Positions 32,656 to 41,779 of a DNA stretch of 64,000 bases are shown piece after piece; the first letter of the stretch is position 1, and every line of letters starts with the position of its first letter. Made by a program: the position numbers and the translations under genes. The notes below the pieces were generated by a model. That model was not told the DNA's origin and searched no databases. It was given only the letters and a program-made list of their open reading frames with translations. The stretch spans positions 182,651 to 246,650 of the forward strand of contig CAJUER010000001.1 in NCBI GenBank assembly GCA_910585705.1. The letters are read 5' to 3'. The DNA is from an uncultured Christensenella sp. GTDB taxonomy: Bacteria; Bacillota; Clostridia; Christensenellales; Borkfalkiaceae.

Positions 32656-32733
32656 CTGTTTTTTCACAATTCCGTTTTATTTTCAACATTAACGGCTAAT
32701 ATAATTAATTGAACGAAGTATAAGGGAGTTAAT

Positions 32734-33618
32734 ATGGATTTTTTCGAGTATGCGTCTGTTGCCGCAATGTTTGTCAATACATTGTGGGTGCAACTGCTCG
32801 TAGGTGCTGTCAGTTTTGCAATCGTTTTTGTTTTTCAGGCGATTGCGTTATATACGATTGCCCGACGCGAAGGTTATAAAAACAAATGGATGGCTTTCAT
32901 TCCGTTTGCCAACACTTATTATATAGGCGTATGTGCGCAGAAGAACAAGTTTCACAATATTGATGCGAGAACGCTCGGCTTGATAACCGCCGTGTTCGAA
33001 TTTCTTCTATTTGCGTTTTATATTTTGTACTATGTTGCCTGCTATCTTGTAATAGATTACGAAATAGCAACGGAAACCACTACCACCGTAATGGGTATCA
33101 GCCGCACGTTTACGGAATATTCCCTCGAAGGCGTGCCCGAAAATCTTGCGTGGGCGGCGTGGATGTACAATTATATGTACAGGTATATTCTGCGCTTTGT
33201 CGATTTGCTGTTCCTTCTCTGCCAGATCTGCCTTTTAATGACTTTTTTCCAGACTTATTCCTGCCGCAGATACGTTTTGTTCACCGTGACGAGCGTTTTG
33301 TTCCCCATACAGGGAATACTATTCTTTGTGGTGCGTAACAACAAGGCGCTTAACTATAAGGAGTTCCTGCGCAGCGAACAGGCGCGTGTTTACAGAATGT
33401 ATCAACAGCAGCAACAGCAGAACTTCAACCGCAATCCTTACAGCCGCAATCCTTATAACCAAAACCCTTATACGGATTCGCCGAATAACGATTCCACAGA
33501 ATACGGCGGCTCTGCTCCCGAAGACCCCTTCGGTGATTTGGGCGGCAGTGGGTGCAGCGGCGGAAACACGGACAGTCGTCCCGACGACGGCTCGCCCTTC
33601 GACGAATTGAACAACTGA
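32734..33618 (+). CDS. Polytopic membrane protein with Gln/Asn-rich tail
   Basis: 294 aa: about five hydrophobic helices in the first 205 residues, with an ARREGYKNKWMAFIPFANTYYIG loop of the kind seen in small Bacillota membrane proteins of unknown function. The soluble tail of ~85 residues contains a run of glutamines, repeats of N-PYSRNPYNQNPY type and an acidic glycine-rich end. The tail is low complexity and likely disordered. A GGGAG ribosome binding site supports the start. It is monocistronic, with a strong terminator after it. Function unknown. Confidence 0.65.
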   Translation: MDFFEYASVAAMFVNTLWVQLLVGAVSFAIVFVFQAIALYTIARREGYKNKWMAFIPFANTYYIGVCAQKNKFHNIDARTLGLITAVFEFLLFAFYILYYVACYLVIDYEIATETTTTVMGISRTFTEYSLEGVPENLAWAAWMYNYMYRYILRFVDLLFLLCQICLLMTFFQTYSCRRYVLFTVTSVLFPIQGILFFVVRNNKALNYKEFLRSEQARVYRMYQQQQQQNFNRNPYSRNPYNQNPYTDSPNNDSTEYGGSAPEDPFGDLGGSGCSGGNTDSRPDDGSPFDELNN

Positions 33619-33622
33619 AATT

Positions 33623-33652
33623 AAAGCGCAGTTTACGGCTGCGCTTTTTTTG
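33623..33652 (+). terminator. Terminator downstream of the Q/N-rich membrane protein
   Basis: AAAGCGCAG (33623-33631), loop, CTGCGCTTT (33639-33647) followed by TTTTTG. Confidence 0.88.
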
Positions 33653-33681
33653 TTGCAAAAACGGTAAAACGGTGATATAAT
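33653..33681 (+). promoter_or_regulatory. Promoter of mnmE
   Basis: TTGCAA (33653-33658), 17-bp spacer, TATAAT (33676-33681), about 42 bp before the mnmE start. Confidence 0.65.
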
Positions 33682-33723
33682 TTAAGCATAAGTAAAAGTT
33701 ATACTTAACTCAACGGAGAAATT

Positions 33724-35034
33724 ATGAACGACAATATTGCCGCAATATCCACAGCCGCAGGCGTGGGCGGGGTTGCGATAATTCGCATAAGCGGACCCAA
33801 TCCGCTGGCTATCGCGGAAAAAATGTTTAAGCCGACGGGTAAAACGCGCGTTGAAAACTTCACGCCCAACTTTATGTACACAGGCAAAATTATCTGCGAC
33901 GGGTTCGAAGATTTCGGTATGTGCGTATACTTCAAAGCTCCAAAATCGTTCACGGGCGAGGACGTCGTGGAATTTCACTGTCACGGCGGAGTACAGATAG
34001 CAAGGGGCGTGCTGTCTGAGGCTATAAGACTCGGAGCGACGGCGGCGGAAAAAGGCGAATTTACAAAACGCGCTTTCGTCAACGGCAAGCTTTCGCTGTC
34101 GTCGGCGGAGGGTATGATAGATATGATAAATGCGGAAAGCTCGGCGCTTGTCCGCGCGGGCAATATGTTGTACAGTGAAAAACTTACCTCGCAAGTACGC
34201 GAATTGCAAAGCGCCCTTAAAGATACGCTTGCCGAAATTGCCGCAAATTCAGACTACCCCGAAGAAGATTTGGAAAATTTGAACGAGGATAATATAGCCG
34301 ATAAAATCCGTTTGCTTTCTGAGCGGCTTGAAGCGCTTTCTTCAACCTATTCATGCGGCAGAAAAATAAAGGACGGCGTTACCGTTGCAATCTGCGGCAA
34401 GCCTAACACGGGTAAAAGCTCGCTATTGAACGCTTTGCTGGGTTACGATAAAGCCATAGTCTCCTCAGAGGCGGGAACGACGCGCGACGCGGTCGAAGGC
34501 TCGGTCGAGCTTAACGGAGTAAAGTTCAATCTTATCGACACCGCAGGCATACGCGAATGTGCAGGCGAGGTGGAAAGCATAGGCATAGAACGCGCAAAAA
34601 AAATATTGGCATCCGCAGACGTGGTGCTGTCCGTGACGGACGGAAGCGGCGCGGCGGAGCTCCCCGAAACGAGTGCGGAAGTTATCACCGTTTTCAATAA
34701 GTGCGACCTTCGCAAAGCCAACGCAAGCTACGGCGCGGTGGTATCGGCAAAGACTGGCGAAGGTCTTGAAAATCTTAAAAACCTGCTTGCGGACAAAGCG
34801 TTGGGCGAGCTTTCACTGGATAAAGCGTATATCATAGAGCAACGGCATTTCGATGCGCTTGCCCGCGCAAATCAATCGCTTAATAACGCGCTTGAAAACA
34901 TAGGCGTATTCACTTGGGATATTCTTGCAATCGATTTAAAAGAGGCTTGGGAAGCTCTCGGCGAAATAACGGGCGAAACGGCGAATGAAAGTATTATTAA
35001 CACCGTTTTCGAAAAATTCTGCGTAGGCAAATGA
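33724..35034 (+). CDS. mnmE: tRNA modification GTPase MnmE
   Basis: 436 aa. With MnmG (not in this window) it installs the carboxymethylaminomethyl group on wobble U34 of several tRNAs. The N-terminal folate-binding domain (IRISGPN, GEFTKRAFVNGKLSLSSAEG) is followed by a helical domain, an inserted G domain with GKPNTGKSS, DTAGIRE and NKCD, and the C-terminal FEKFCVGK tail corresponding to the conserved C-(I/V)-G-K motif. Slightly short for the family but complete. A LysR gene begins 10 bp later. Confidence 0.96.
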   Translation: MNDNIAAISTAAGVGGVAIIRISGPNPLAIAEKMFKPTGKTRVENFTPNFMYTGKIICDGFEDFGMCVYFKAPKSFTGEDVVEFHCHGGVQIARGVLSEAIRLGATAAEKGEFTKRAFVNGKLSLSSAEGMIDMINAESSALVRAGNMLYSEKLTSQVRELQSALKDTLAEIAANSDYPEEDLENLNEDNIADKIRLLSERLEALSSTYSCGRKIKDGVTVAICGKPNTGKSSLLNALLGYDKAIVSSEAGTTRDAVEGSVELNGVKFNLIDTAGIRECAGEVESIGIERAKKILASADVVLSVTDGSGAAELPETSAEVITVFNKCDLRKANASYGAVVSAKTGEGLENLKNLLADKALGELSLDKAYIIEQRHFDALARANQSLNNALENIGVFTWDILAIDLKEAWEALGEITGETANESIINTVFEKFCVGK

Positions 35035-35044
35035 GGATAAAAAA

Positions 35045-35926
35045 ATGGTAAATCTCGAACTTTACAAAGTATTTCACGCCGTAGCAAAATACGGCAGTCT
35101 GACGCGCGCCGCGCAGGAGTTGTATATTTCGCAGCCCGCCGTGTCACAGTCTATAAAACAGCTTGAAAGCCAACTCGGCGTACCGCTATTCAACCGCACG
35201 CACAAGGGTATGGAGCTTTCCTCTTCGGGTGGCAAGCTGATTGCAAAAAAAATAGAGGAAGCCTTAATGTTAATCGAGTCGGCGGAAAACAGCATTTCCG
35301 AACTTAAATCCACAGCTACTGGAACCGTGAGGATAGGCGCGACCGATTCTATATTTTCACACCTGATAGCGGAGAAACTCGCGCAGTTTAACGAGAAGTT
35401 TCCCGCCGTTAGGTTAGAGTTGCTTTCGTCCACTACGCCCGAAACTATAAACCAGCTTAAAGAGGGGCGGTGCGACGTCGGATTCGTAAACCTTCCCATT
35501 GACGACCCCGAAATTAAGTTTATCGGCAACGTAACTCTTCTGACGGATATATTCGTTGCGGGTAAAAAGTTCGAAAATCTCAAAGGCAAGCAAATACCTT
35601 TGAAGGCGTTGCAGGATATGCCTTTGCTGATGATAGAGGACAATACAGTACACCGCAATACCATTGCTGCGTTTACGCGCAATCTCGGCATAGAATTAAG
35701 CCCCGATTTAGAAGGCGCCAACTGGGATTTAATGGTCAAGCTTGCAGCTAAGGGAATGGGCGTAGGGTGCGTTCCGCGCGAGTATTGCCAAGAGCAGCTT
35801 GATTCGGGCGAGCTTTTCGAATTGGACGTTAATCCGCCGTTGCCTGTAAGGGGAGTGGGAATAGTTCTTTCTAAGTACGCCAATGCGTCCTATGCGCTTA
35901 AACAGTTTATCGCGCTTTTCGATTAA
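35045..35926 (+). CDS. LysR-family transcriptional regulator
   Basis: 293 aa. N-terminal winged helix-turn-helix (residues 3-62: VFHAVAKYGSLTRAAQELYISQPAVSQSIKQL, in short form AQELYISQPAVSQS) and a C-terminal type 2 periplasmic-binding-like sensor domain (about 90-290) that would bind a small effector. It follows mnmE with a GAGG ribosome binding site and is probably co-transcribed, although no functional link is evident. No divergent target gene adjoins it, which is unusual for LysR regulators. Effector unknown. Confidence 0.9.
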   Translation: MVNLELYKVFHAVAKYGSLTRAAQELYISQPAVSQSIKQLESQLGVPLFNRTHKGMELSSSGGKLIAKKIEEALMLIESAENSISELKSTATGTVRIGATDSIFSHLIAEKLAQFNEKFPAVRLELLSSTTPETINQLKEGRCDVGFVNLPIDDPEIKFIGNVTLLTDIFVAGKKFENLKGKQIPLKALQDMPLLMIEDNTVHRNTIAAFTRNLGIELSPDLEGANWDLMVKLAAKGMGVGCVPREYCQEQLDSGELFELDVNPPLPVRGVGIVLSKYANASYALKQFIALFD

Positions 35927-35965
35927 AATATAAAATTTATAAACAGTTTATATTTATAATTTATA

Positions 35966-36757
35966 ATGCGAAGTATGGAAAGGACTTTGTATTATTCAGA
36001 CGAGATTAACGACGATTTCGCCGCAACCCGAATAAAACACAGAAAATTAAAATCCGATTACAGGTATTTCAACAGGGGCGTAATCGGTATGCTTTTAAAG
36101 CTGTTTCTGTACCGCATAGTCGTAACGTCCGTCGGCTTTTTCTATACGAAATTCATTAAACGCGTGACGTACAGGAATAAGAAGGTTCTGCGCGGTTATA
36201 AAAATCGCGGTTGCTTCATTTACGGAAACCATACGGCATACGCGCTTGACGCATATAATCCTACTTATCTTGCTTTTCCGCGCCCTGCCGATATTATCGT
36301 CAATGCAGACGCCGTTTCCGTGCGCGGACTTAAAAAGATAATGCGCACGCTGGGCGCGCTTCCCATACCGGAAGATTTTCACCTTATGCCAAAGTTTAAC
36401 TGCGCCGTTGAGGAGGCGATAAATAAAAGGCACTGGGTTGCCGTTTATCCCGAAGCGCACATCTGGCCGTACTATACCGGCATACGCAATTTTCCTTCGG
36501 TCTCTTTTAACTATCCCGTCAGATGCAATGCGCCCGTGTTCGCTTATACTATGACTTACAAGAAGCGCAAACTCAGCAAGTATCCCAAACGCACCGTCTA
36601 CGTTGACGGACCGTTTTTCCCCGATACTGCGCTTCCGCAGAAAGCGGCGGTACGCAAACTGCGCGACGAAGTGTATAAAGCAATGTGCGAAAGGTCGCGG
36701 CTTTCGGACTGCGAATACGTTTCTTACGTTTATAAACCCGAAGAAAATCAGGCTTAA
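35966..36757 (+). CDS. PlsC-type acyltransferase with HX5D motif
   Basis: 263 aa of the lysophospholipid acyltransferase (LPLAT) family, which acylates glycerophosphate lipids at the membrane. The catalytic block is GNHTAYALD (His89, Asp95): His and Asp are separated by five residues rather than the canonical four. Motif III appears as VYPEAHIWPY instead of FPEGTRS. A membrane-associated helix (about 40-62) precedes the domain. Some Clostridia acyltransferases share this spacing, so it is probably active, but the acceptor lipid is uncertain. An internal ATG at codon 4 is an alternative start. Confidence 0.75.
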   Translation: MRSMERTLYYSDEINDDFAATRIKHRKLKSDYRYFNRGVIGMLLKLFLYRIVVTSVGFFYTKFIKRVTYRNKKVLRGYKNRGCFIYGNHTAYALDAYNPTYLAFPRPADIIVNADAVSVRGLKKIMRTLGALPIPEDFHLMPKFNCAVEEAINKRHWVAVYPEAHIWPYYTGIRNFPSVSFNYPVRCNAPVFAYTMTYKKRKLSKYPKRTVYVDGPFFPDTALPQKAAVRKLRDEVYKAMCERSRLSDCEYVSYVYKPEENQA

Positions 36758-36775
36758 CGGCTTGATTTTTTTTTG
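36744..36775 (+). terminator. Terminator overlapping the acyltransferase stop
   Basis: A weak hairpin (AAAATCAGGC with GCTTGATTTT, 36744-36769, including one G-U pair) runs into a tract of nine T residues and covers the stop codon. Confidence 0.6.
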
Positions 36776-36797
36776 CGTAAATGCTACACTTTAACAA

Positions 36798-37769
36798 ATG
36801 AAATTTACCGAACTGAAAAACGACGTAAAAGAGGGTGCGCGTAATATTTACCTTTTGGAAGGCGACGACGCATATTTCCGTATAAACGGAGAAGAAATTA
36901 TAAAGTCCGCCTTTTTGCAGATGCCAGAACTCAATTTTACAGCGTTCGACGGCGAGGCGCTCAAAGGCGCGGCTGTTTCCGATTTGGTTTCCGCTTTGCA
37001 GAGCGTGCCGTTTATGTCCGAACGCAGGATTGTAAAGGTTACGGGCTTTTATCCGTCGGAAAGCGATTATGAAAAACACCTGAAAAAACTGTTTGAAAAT
37101 TTTCCCGATACAAGCACGCTGATAATCGTGAATGCGGAAAGCAAGAAGGGTGTTGACTTAAAACGCAAACAGTGCGTAACTTTTGTTGATTGTAACCGTG
37201 CGGACGAAGACACGGTTGCAAAATGGGCATACCTCACTTTCAAGCGTGCGGGCGTTCACGCTTCGGTCGACTCGTGTACGGCAATAGCGAGGTACTGCCT
37301 TTGCAATATGTCGCGCGTTGCGTTGGAGGTTGAAAAACTTATCGATTATAAACGCGGCGGCGAACTCACCCGCGAAGAAGTGGACGGACTCGTCTATAAA
37401 GATACCGACTACCGCATTTATGAAATGACCAATGCGGTTTCGCGGCGCGACTTCGACACGTTCGTGCAGATAGAAAACGAGCTGTGCCGCAAGGAGGGCG
37501 ATGAAACGTCGTTGCTTTCGGGGCTGTTTTCGTACTTTAAAAATTTGCTTACGGTTTTAACTTCGGACGAGTCGGACGCGGAACTTTCCAAACTATTGAA
37601 GATGAAGGAGTACGGCGTAAAAAAGAGCCGCGAGCAGGCGCGAGCGATAGGAGAGGAGCGTTTGAAAAAATACGTTAAAATCACTTACTCTGCTATTTCG
37701 GAAATTAAAGGCGGGCTTGCTATCCCAAAAAATGCACTGCAAACTGTAAATAATTCGTTATTTTTTTAA
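36798..37769 (+). CDS. holA: DNA polymerase III delta subunit
   Basis: 323 aa, the clamp-loader delta subunit that opens the beta sliding clamp. The N-terminal AAA+ -like domain has YLLEGDDAYF and the clamp-contacting region near SVPFMSERRIVKV; a middle lid and C-terminal collar domain (LLSGLFSYFKNLL) follow. Sequence divergence is normal for HolA. It is single-copy, with an attenuating AT-rich upstream region and a terminator downstream. Confidence 0.9.
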   Translation: MKFTELKNDVKEGARNIYLLEGDDAYFRINGEEIIKSAFLQMPELNFTAFDGEALKGAAVSDLVSALQSVPFMSERRIVKVTGFYPSESDYEKHLKKLFENFPDTSTLIIVNAESKKGVDLKRKQCVTFVDCNRADEDTVAKWAYLTFKRAGVHASVDSCTAIARYCLCNMSRVALEVEKLIDYKRGGELTREEVDGLVYKDTDYRIYEMTNAVSRRDFDTFVQIENELCRKEGDETSLLSGLFSYFKNLLTVLTSDESDAELSKLLKMKEYGVKKSREQARAIGEERLKKYVKITYSAISEIKGGLAIPKNALQTVNNSLFF

Positions 37770-37780
37770 TGATTTGTCGA

Positions 37781-37810
37781 ATAAAGCGTTTCAAACGCTT
37801 TATTTTTTTT
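37781..37810 (+). terminator. Terminator downstream of holA
   Basis: AAAGCG-TTTCAAA-CGCTTT followed by a run of T residues (37801-37810). Confidence 0.85.
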
Positions 37811-37860
37811 ATTTTTAAATATATAATATAGATAAGTATACATTTAATCGGGGAATTTCG

Positions 37861-38676
37861 ATGAATCGCTGGGCAGAGATAAAACAGAACATAATACAAA
37901 ATTTCGGAACTTATTTCACCGATAAATTATTCGGTTACGTTTGCGAGCTTGTATTTTTCTCGATTCTGTTTTACCTTGTGTTCAAGGTGCTTAAAAGCAA
38001 CAAAGCCACGCGCTTTATTTATGTAATAGTTTTCTTTGTTCTTCTCGGCGGCATTGCGTTTTCCTTTTCGGACGCAATAACTTCGGGCGTTCTCGTGACG
38101 TTTATTATAGTGGTCGCACTTTTGGTGTTCACTATGTTTCATACCGAAATCAAGCGCGGACTGCTCGATTCCAGCGCACGCAGAAAAGTGGACACGATTA
38201 CGGCAACAGGCATAGAGCTTATTATTGACGAAGTTGTCCGCGCCGTTCAGAACATGTCTAAAAACGATATCGGCGCACTTATCGTACTTTCCAACGACAA
38301 CCTTCCCGAAGGTATTATTGAAAGCGGTACGGTAATAGACGCTCAGATTACTTCGCAGATGATAGAGGCGGTTTTCTATCCCAAAGCGCCGTTGCACGAC
38401 GGGGCGCTCGTAATAGAGGGCAGTAAACTTTACGCCGCAGGCTGCTTCCTGCCGCTTGCGCAAAGCGAAAACTTACCCAAAGAACTCGGCAGCCGCCACC
38501 GCGCCGCGCTCGGCGTTACGACGGTTGCAAGCGTTACGGCGATAGTGGTTTCCGAAGAAACGGGAATTATTTCCATAGTTAAAAACGGAGTAATCAAAAA
38601 ATACGCGGACGCTTCGGATATAAAAGCGGCGCTCGGCGATTATTACTGGTCCGAACTGACGACGGAGGACGACTGA
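37861..38676 (+). CDS. cdaA: Diadenylate cyclase CdaA
   Basis: 271 aa. It makes cyclic di-AMP from two ATP molecules; the nucleotide controls osmolyte and potassium balance and cell-wall homeostasis in Bacillota. Three transmembrane helices (about 28-44, 52-70, 76-94) precede the DAC domain, with catalytic DGA (180-182) and RHR (212-214) motifs. The family's normal neighbours are cdaR and glmM; here the next gene keeps only the first 35 residues of a CdaR-like protein and glmM is not adjacent. The stop overlaps the next start (TGATG). Confidence 0.96.
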   Translation: MNRWAEIKQNIIQNFGTYFTDKLFGYVCELVFFSILFYLVFKVLKSNKATRFIYVIVFFVLLGGIAFSFSDAITSGVLVTFIIVVALLVFTMFHTEIKRGLLDSSARRKVDTITATGIELIIDEVVRAVQNMSKNDIGALIVLSNDNLPEGIIESGTVIDAQITSQMIEAVFYPKAPLHDGALVIEGSKLYAAGCFLPLAQSENLPKELGSRHRAALGVTTVASVTAIVVSEETGIISIVKNGVIKKYADASDIKAALGDYYWSELTTEDD

Positions 38677-38783
38677 TGAAAAAGTTCAAAAAATTCATCG
38701 TTGATTTTTTCACTACCAATCTGGGGCTTAAAGCGCTTGCCGTCGTGCTTGCCGTTGCAACAGTATTTTTAATAAACATATAA
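38676..38783 (+). CDS. 35-aa CdaR/YbbR-like membrane remnant
   Basis: A 35-codon frame begins on the TGATG overlap with cdaA and encodes a basic N-terminus (MKKFKKFIVDFF) and one transmembrane helix containing NLGLKALAVVLAVATVFLI. This matches the N-terminal anchor of CdaR/YbbR regulators (N-x-L-K-A/L-hydrophobic), but the extracytoplasmic YbbR domains are absent and the frame ends in TAA four bases before the next ATG. It is either a minimal partner of CdaA or the surviving stub of a deleted cdaR. The position and overlap argue that it is translated. Confidence 0.6.
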   Translation: MKKFKKFIVDFFTTNLGLKALAVVLAVATVFLINI

Positions 38784-38786
38784 TAT

Positions 38787-39977
38787 ATGGATAGCATTGT
38801 AATTCCGCAAATACTTTTGCCCCGCTCGGTCGATATGTCTAAATGGGCGGTAAACGCCTGCGACCAGTTCACTTCCGATTTATCATACTGGCGCGAACTG
38901 AAAAATTATGTGTCGGACTGTCCGAGCACGCTTAATATTATATTTCCGGAAATTTATCTGAAAGACCGCCCCGAAGAACGCATTGCAAAAATTAACAAAA
39001 ATATGCGCGCGTACCTTGACGGCGGTATTTTTAAAACGCTTTCGGGCGGCTTTATTCTTGTGGAAAGAACCACTCCTTCGGGCGTGCGTACGGGCATTGT
39101 GCTCGCCGTCGATTTAGAGAGCTATTCTTTTTCGGATGGGGCAAAAACTCCTATACGCTCGACGGAAGCAACCATTCCAGAGCGGATACCGCCGCGTGTG
39201 CAAATAAGAAAAAACGCGCCCGTCGAACTTCCGCACGTCATGCTTTTATATAATGATAGTGAGGGTAACGTTTTAAAAAGCGTAGAGCGCGGCAAAGTTC
39301 TGTACGACTTCGAACTCAATATGAACGGCGGCAGTGTGCGCGGCACGTTTATAGAAAACTCGGAAGAGGTAAAAAGCAAATTTTATTCGCTGTGCGGAAA
39401 TGACGGTTTTCTGTTTGCCGTCGGGGACGGAAACCATTCCCTCGCGGCGGCGAAAACGTGTTGGGAGCAGCTAAAACCTTCGCTTACGCAAGAGCAGTTG
39501 AAAACTCATCCCGCGCGGTTTGCCTTGTGTGAAGCGGTGAACGTGTTCGATAAAGCTTTGAAATTCGAACCTATTCACCGTTATGTAAATTGTTCTTGTT
39601 ACCAACGCCTTGCAGACGGAATAGAAAAGCTTTTCGGAACGGCGAATGACGGCGCTGCGGTTGCCAAACTTTTGGCGGGCGGCAAAGAAATGGCGATAAA
39701 TTTCGGTTCGGACGTTCCCGAAGGGATAAGAAAACTCGATAAATACGTTTCGCGGTTCATTGAAGAATACGGCGGCGAGGCGGACTATATTCACGGTGAA
39801 AAGCAGCTTAAACAGCTAACGGAAAAACAGGGCGTTGGCGTGCTTATTCCGCCGATAGATAAAAACGCTTTTTTCGCGCTGATAGAAAAAAGCGGCAATC
39901 TACCGCACAAAACCTTTTCGATGGGCGAGGGCAACGAGAAGCGTTATTATATTGAAGCAAAGAAAATTACGGTATAA
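38787..39977 (+). CDS. DUF1015 family protein
   Basis: 396 aa of the DUF1015 family. Family blocks seen are ACDQFTSDLSYW near the N-terminus, IRSTEATIPERIPPRVQIR, and the conserved GDGNHSLAAAK near residue 210. Its members are cytoplasmic, often encoded near serine or amino-acid biosynthesis genes, and lack an assigned reaction. Here the gene lies three bases after the cdaR-like stub and two bases before aspartate kinase, so the three appear to be one operon. Confidence 0.85.
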   Translation: MDSIVIPQILLPRSVDMSKWAVNACDQFTSDLSYWRELKNYVSDCPSTLNIIFPEIYLKDRPEERIAKINKNMRAYLDGGIFKTLSGGFILVERTTPSGVRTGIVLAVDLESYSFSDGAKTPIRSTEATIPERIPPRVQIRKNAPVELPHVMLLYNDSEGNVLKSVERGKVLYDFELNMNGGSVRGTFIENSEEVKSKFYSLCGNDGFLFAVGDGNHSLAAAKTCWEQLKPSLTQEQLKTHPARFALCEAVNVFDKALKFEPIHRYVNCSCYQRLADGIEKLFGTANDGAAVAKLLAGGKEMAINFGSDVPEGIRKLDKYVSRFIEEYGGEADYIHGEKQLKQLTEKQGVGVLIPPIDKNAFFALIEKSGNLPHKTFSMGEGNEKRYYIEAKKITV

Positions 39978-39979
39978 AA

Positions 39980-41299
39980 ATGTCATTAAAAGTATGTAAA
40001 TTCGGTGGCACGTCGATGGCTGACGGCAACATTATCGCCGGAGTAAAAAAAATTATAGAAAGCGACGCAAGCCGTCGCTTCGTCGTTGTTTCCGCTCCCG
40101 GTAAAAGATTTTCGGGCGATATTAAGATAACCGATCTTTTGTACGGGTGTTTTGCCGAGCTTAAAAAATGCGGCACTTGCAAACAGGCGTTTGCGCCGAT
40201 TCGCGCGCGCTTTGTTTCCATAGTAAAAGAATTGGGCTTGGATTTCGATATTCAGACCGTGCTCGACGAAACGCAGAAGCGCATAGACGAAGAGTGCAGC
40301 GAAGATTTCACTGCTTCGCGCGGTGAATACCTTTCCGCGAGGGTGGTTGCGGAAGTGCTCGGCGCAAAGTTTATCGACGCGCAGGATGTGGTGTTTTTCA
40401 CCGCCGACGGAGCGCTTGACGGTGAAAAATCATATAAAGCAATAGCTTCGGCTGTCGCAGGTTGCGAACGCGCCGTTATGCCCGGCTATTACGGAGTAGA
40501 CGCGGACGGAAAAGTCAAAACGTTTTCTCGCGGCGGTTCCGATATTTCGGGCGCGGTAGTGGCGCGTGCCGTGAATGCAACGCTTTATGAAAACTGGACG
40601 GACGTTTCCGGCTTCCTCGCTTGTGACCCGCGAATAGTTGACAGCCCCAAGCGCATTAAATCGCTTTCATATAAGGAATTGCGCGAATTGAGTTATATGG
40701 GCGCAAACGTTCTTCACGGAGACTCTATTTTTCCTGTACGCAGGGCAAACATACCGATTTGTATCAAAAACACGTTCCGCCCCGACGACGAGGGCACGCT
40801 TATTTTACCGAGCAATCGCTACGTTTCAGGCGGAAATATCGTGACGGGAGTTGCGGGAAAAAAGAATTTCAGCGTAATTTTTATCGAGAAATCGCATATG
40901 AATTCGGAAACGGGTTTCGTGCGTAAAGTTCTTTCCGTCGTGGAAGAAGCGGGTATTCCGATAGAGCATATTCCTTCCGGAATAGACACAATGTCAATAG
41001 TAATTTCTTCCGACGCATTGGAAGGCAAGCTCGAACAAATTATCGAGGGTATAAAAACCGCAGTTCAACCCGACAATATAAGGGTAACGGAAAACGTCGC
41101 TCTTATTGCAACCGTCGGTCACGGAATGTCGTCTTCGGTCGGTACGTCGGCGCGGCTTTTCAACGCGATTGCTTCTGCAGACATCAATATTAAAATGATC
41201 GATCAGGGCTCGAGTGAACTGAACATAGTGGTGGGCGTAAACGATTCCGACTACGAAAAGTGCATAAAAGCAATTTATTCCGAATTTTTCGGCTCGTAA
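39980..41299 (+). CDS. lysC: Aspartate kinase
   Basis: 439 aa. It phosphorylates aspartate, the first step to lysine, threonine, methionine and diaminopimelate. The kinase domain opens with VCKFGGTSMAD and contains FSRGGSDISGAVVA and ENWTDVSGFLACDPR. Two C-terminal ACT domains (about residues 290-435), the second with IDQGSSELNIVVGV, would bind the feedback inhibitor. No lysine riboswitch precedes it, so regulation is probably allosteric. Confidence 0.95.
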   Translation: MSLKVCKFGGTSMADGNIIAGVKKIIESDASRRFVVVSAPGKRFSGDIKITDLLYGCFAELKKCGTCKQAFAPIRARFVSIVKELGLDFDIQTVLDETQKRIDEECSEDFTASRGEYLSARVVAEVLGAKFIDAQDVVFFTADGALDGEKSYKAIASAVAGCERAVMPGYYGVDADGKVKTFSRGGSDISGAVVARAVNATLYENWTDVSGFLACDPRIVDSPKRIKSLSYKELRELSYMGANVLHGDSIFPVRRANIPICIKNTFRPDDEGTLILPSNRYVSGGNIVTGVAGKKNFSVIFIEKSHMNSETGFVRKVLSVVEEAGIPIEHIPSGIDTMSIVISSDALEGKLEQIIEGIKTAVQPDNIRVTENVALIATVGHGMSSSVGTSARLFNAIASADINIKMIDQGSSELNIVVGVNDSDYEKCIKAIYSEFFGS

Positions 41300-41315
41300 A
41301 TTCAAGGAGGCTGAA

Positions 41316-41513
41316 TTGATACCCGTATTCATAATATGTATAATCATTCTTGTATTCGTTCTGATAAACACCGTGCTTGTGGTAACGCTGCACCTTTTGA
41401 ACAAGAAAATAGCTTCCGCGCCTTTACCCGATAAAACCAAGAAGTGCAGTACGGAAAAAGGCAAACAAAATTGCGAGCTTCTTGACGGTGAAGAAGACGA
41501 CAAGGAAAAATAA
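41316..41513 (+). CDS. Small membrane protein with acidic tail
   Basis: 65 aa beginning at TTG 41316, supported by AGGAGG 6 nt upstream. One N-terminal transmembrane helix (residues 2-28) is followed by a short basic patch and a charged tail ending in EEDDKEK, with two cysteines. No family recognised. It lies 16 bp after lysC and before a terminator, so it belongs to the end of that operon. Confidence 0.6.
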   Translation: MIPVFIICIIILVFVLINTVLVVTLHLLNKKIASAPLPDKTKKCSTEKGKQNCELLDGEEDDKEK

Positions 41514-41531
41514 AAATATAAGCCTTATAGC

Positions 41532-41562
41532 GGCGTCCGTTTTGCGGACGCCTTAATTTTTT
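41532..41562 (+). terminator. Terminator of the cdaA-lysC operon
   Basis: GGCGTCCG (41532-41539), TTTTG loop, CGGACGCC (41545-41552), then TTAATTTTTT. Confidence 0.85.
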
Positions 41563-41674
41563 AGTAAATAAACAGAAAATTAAAAGTTTTACCAAATATT
41601 GGCTCAATCGGTCAAATTTTAACAGTGAGTATTGTAAAATAATAAAGTATTATGTAATTTTTTTGCAAATCGGC

Positions 41675-41703
41675 TTGACATTGTTGTTTAATAAGAATAT
41701 AAT
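41675..41703 (+). promoter_or_regulatory. Consensus promoter of the first repeat lipoprotein
   Basis: TTGACA (41675-41680), 17-bp spacer, TATAAT (41698-41703): a full sigma-A consensus about 75 bp before the start codon. The leader contains a CGGCGCAAGCCG mini-hairpin before the GGAGG ribosome binding site. Confidence 0.8.
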
Positions 41704-41779
41704 AAGTGTTGAGTAGAGAACTTAATATATTTTTAATTAGGTTTTAATCGGCGCAAGCCGAAAAAATTTGGAGGATTTG

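Noticed and set aside
39900..39980. Lysine riboswitch before lysC
   Set aside because: Only two bases separate lysC from the upstream gene, so there is no room for a leader.
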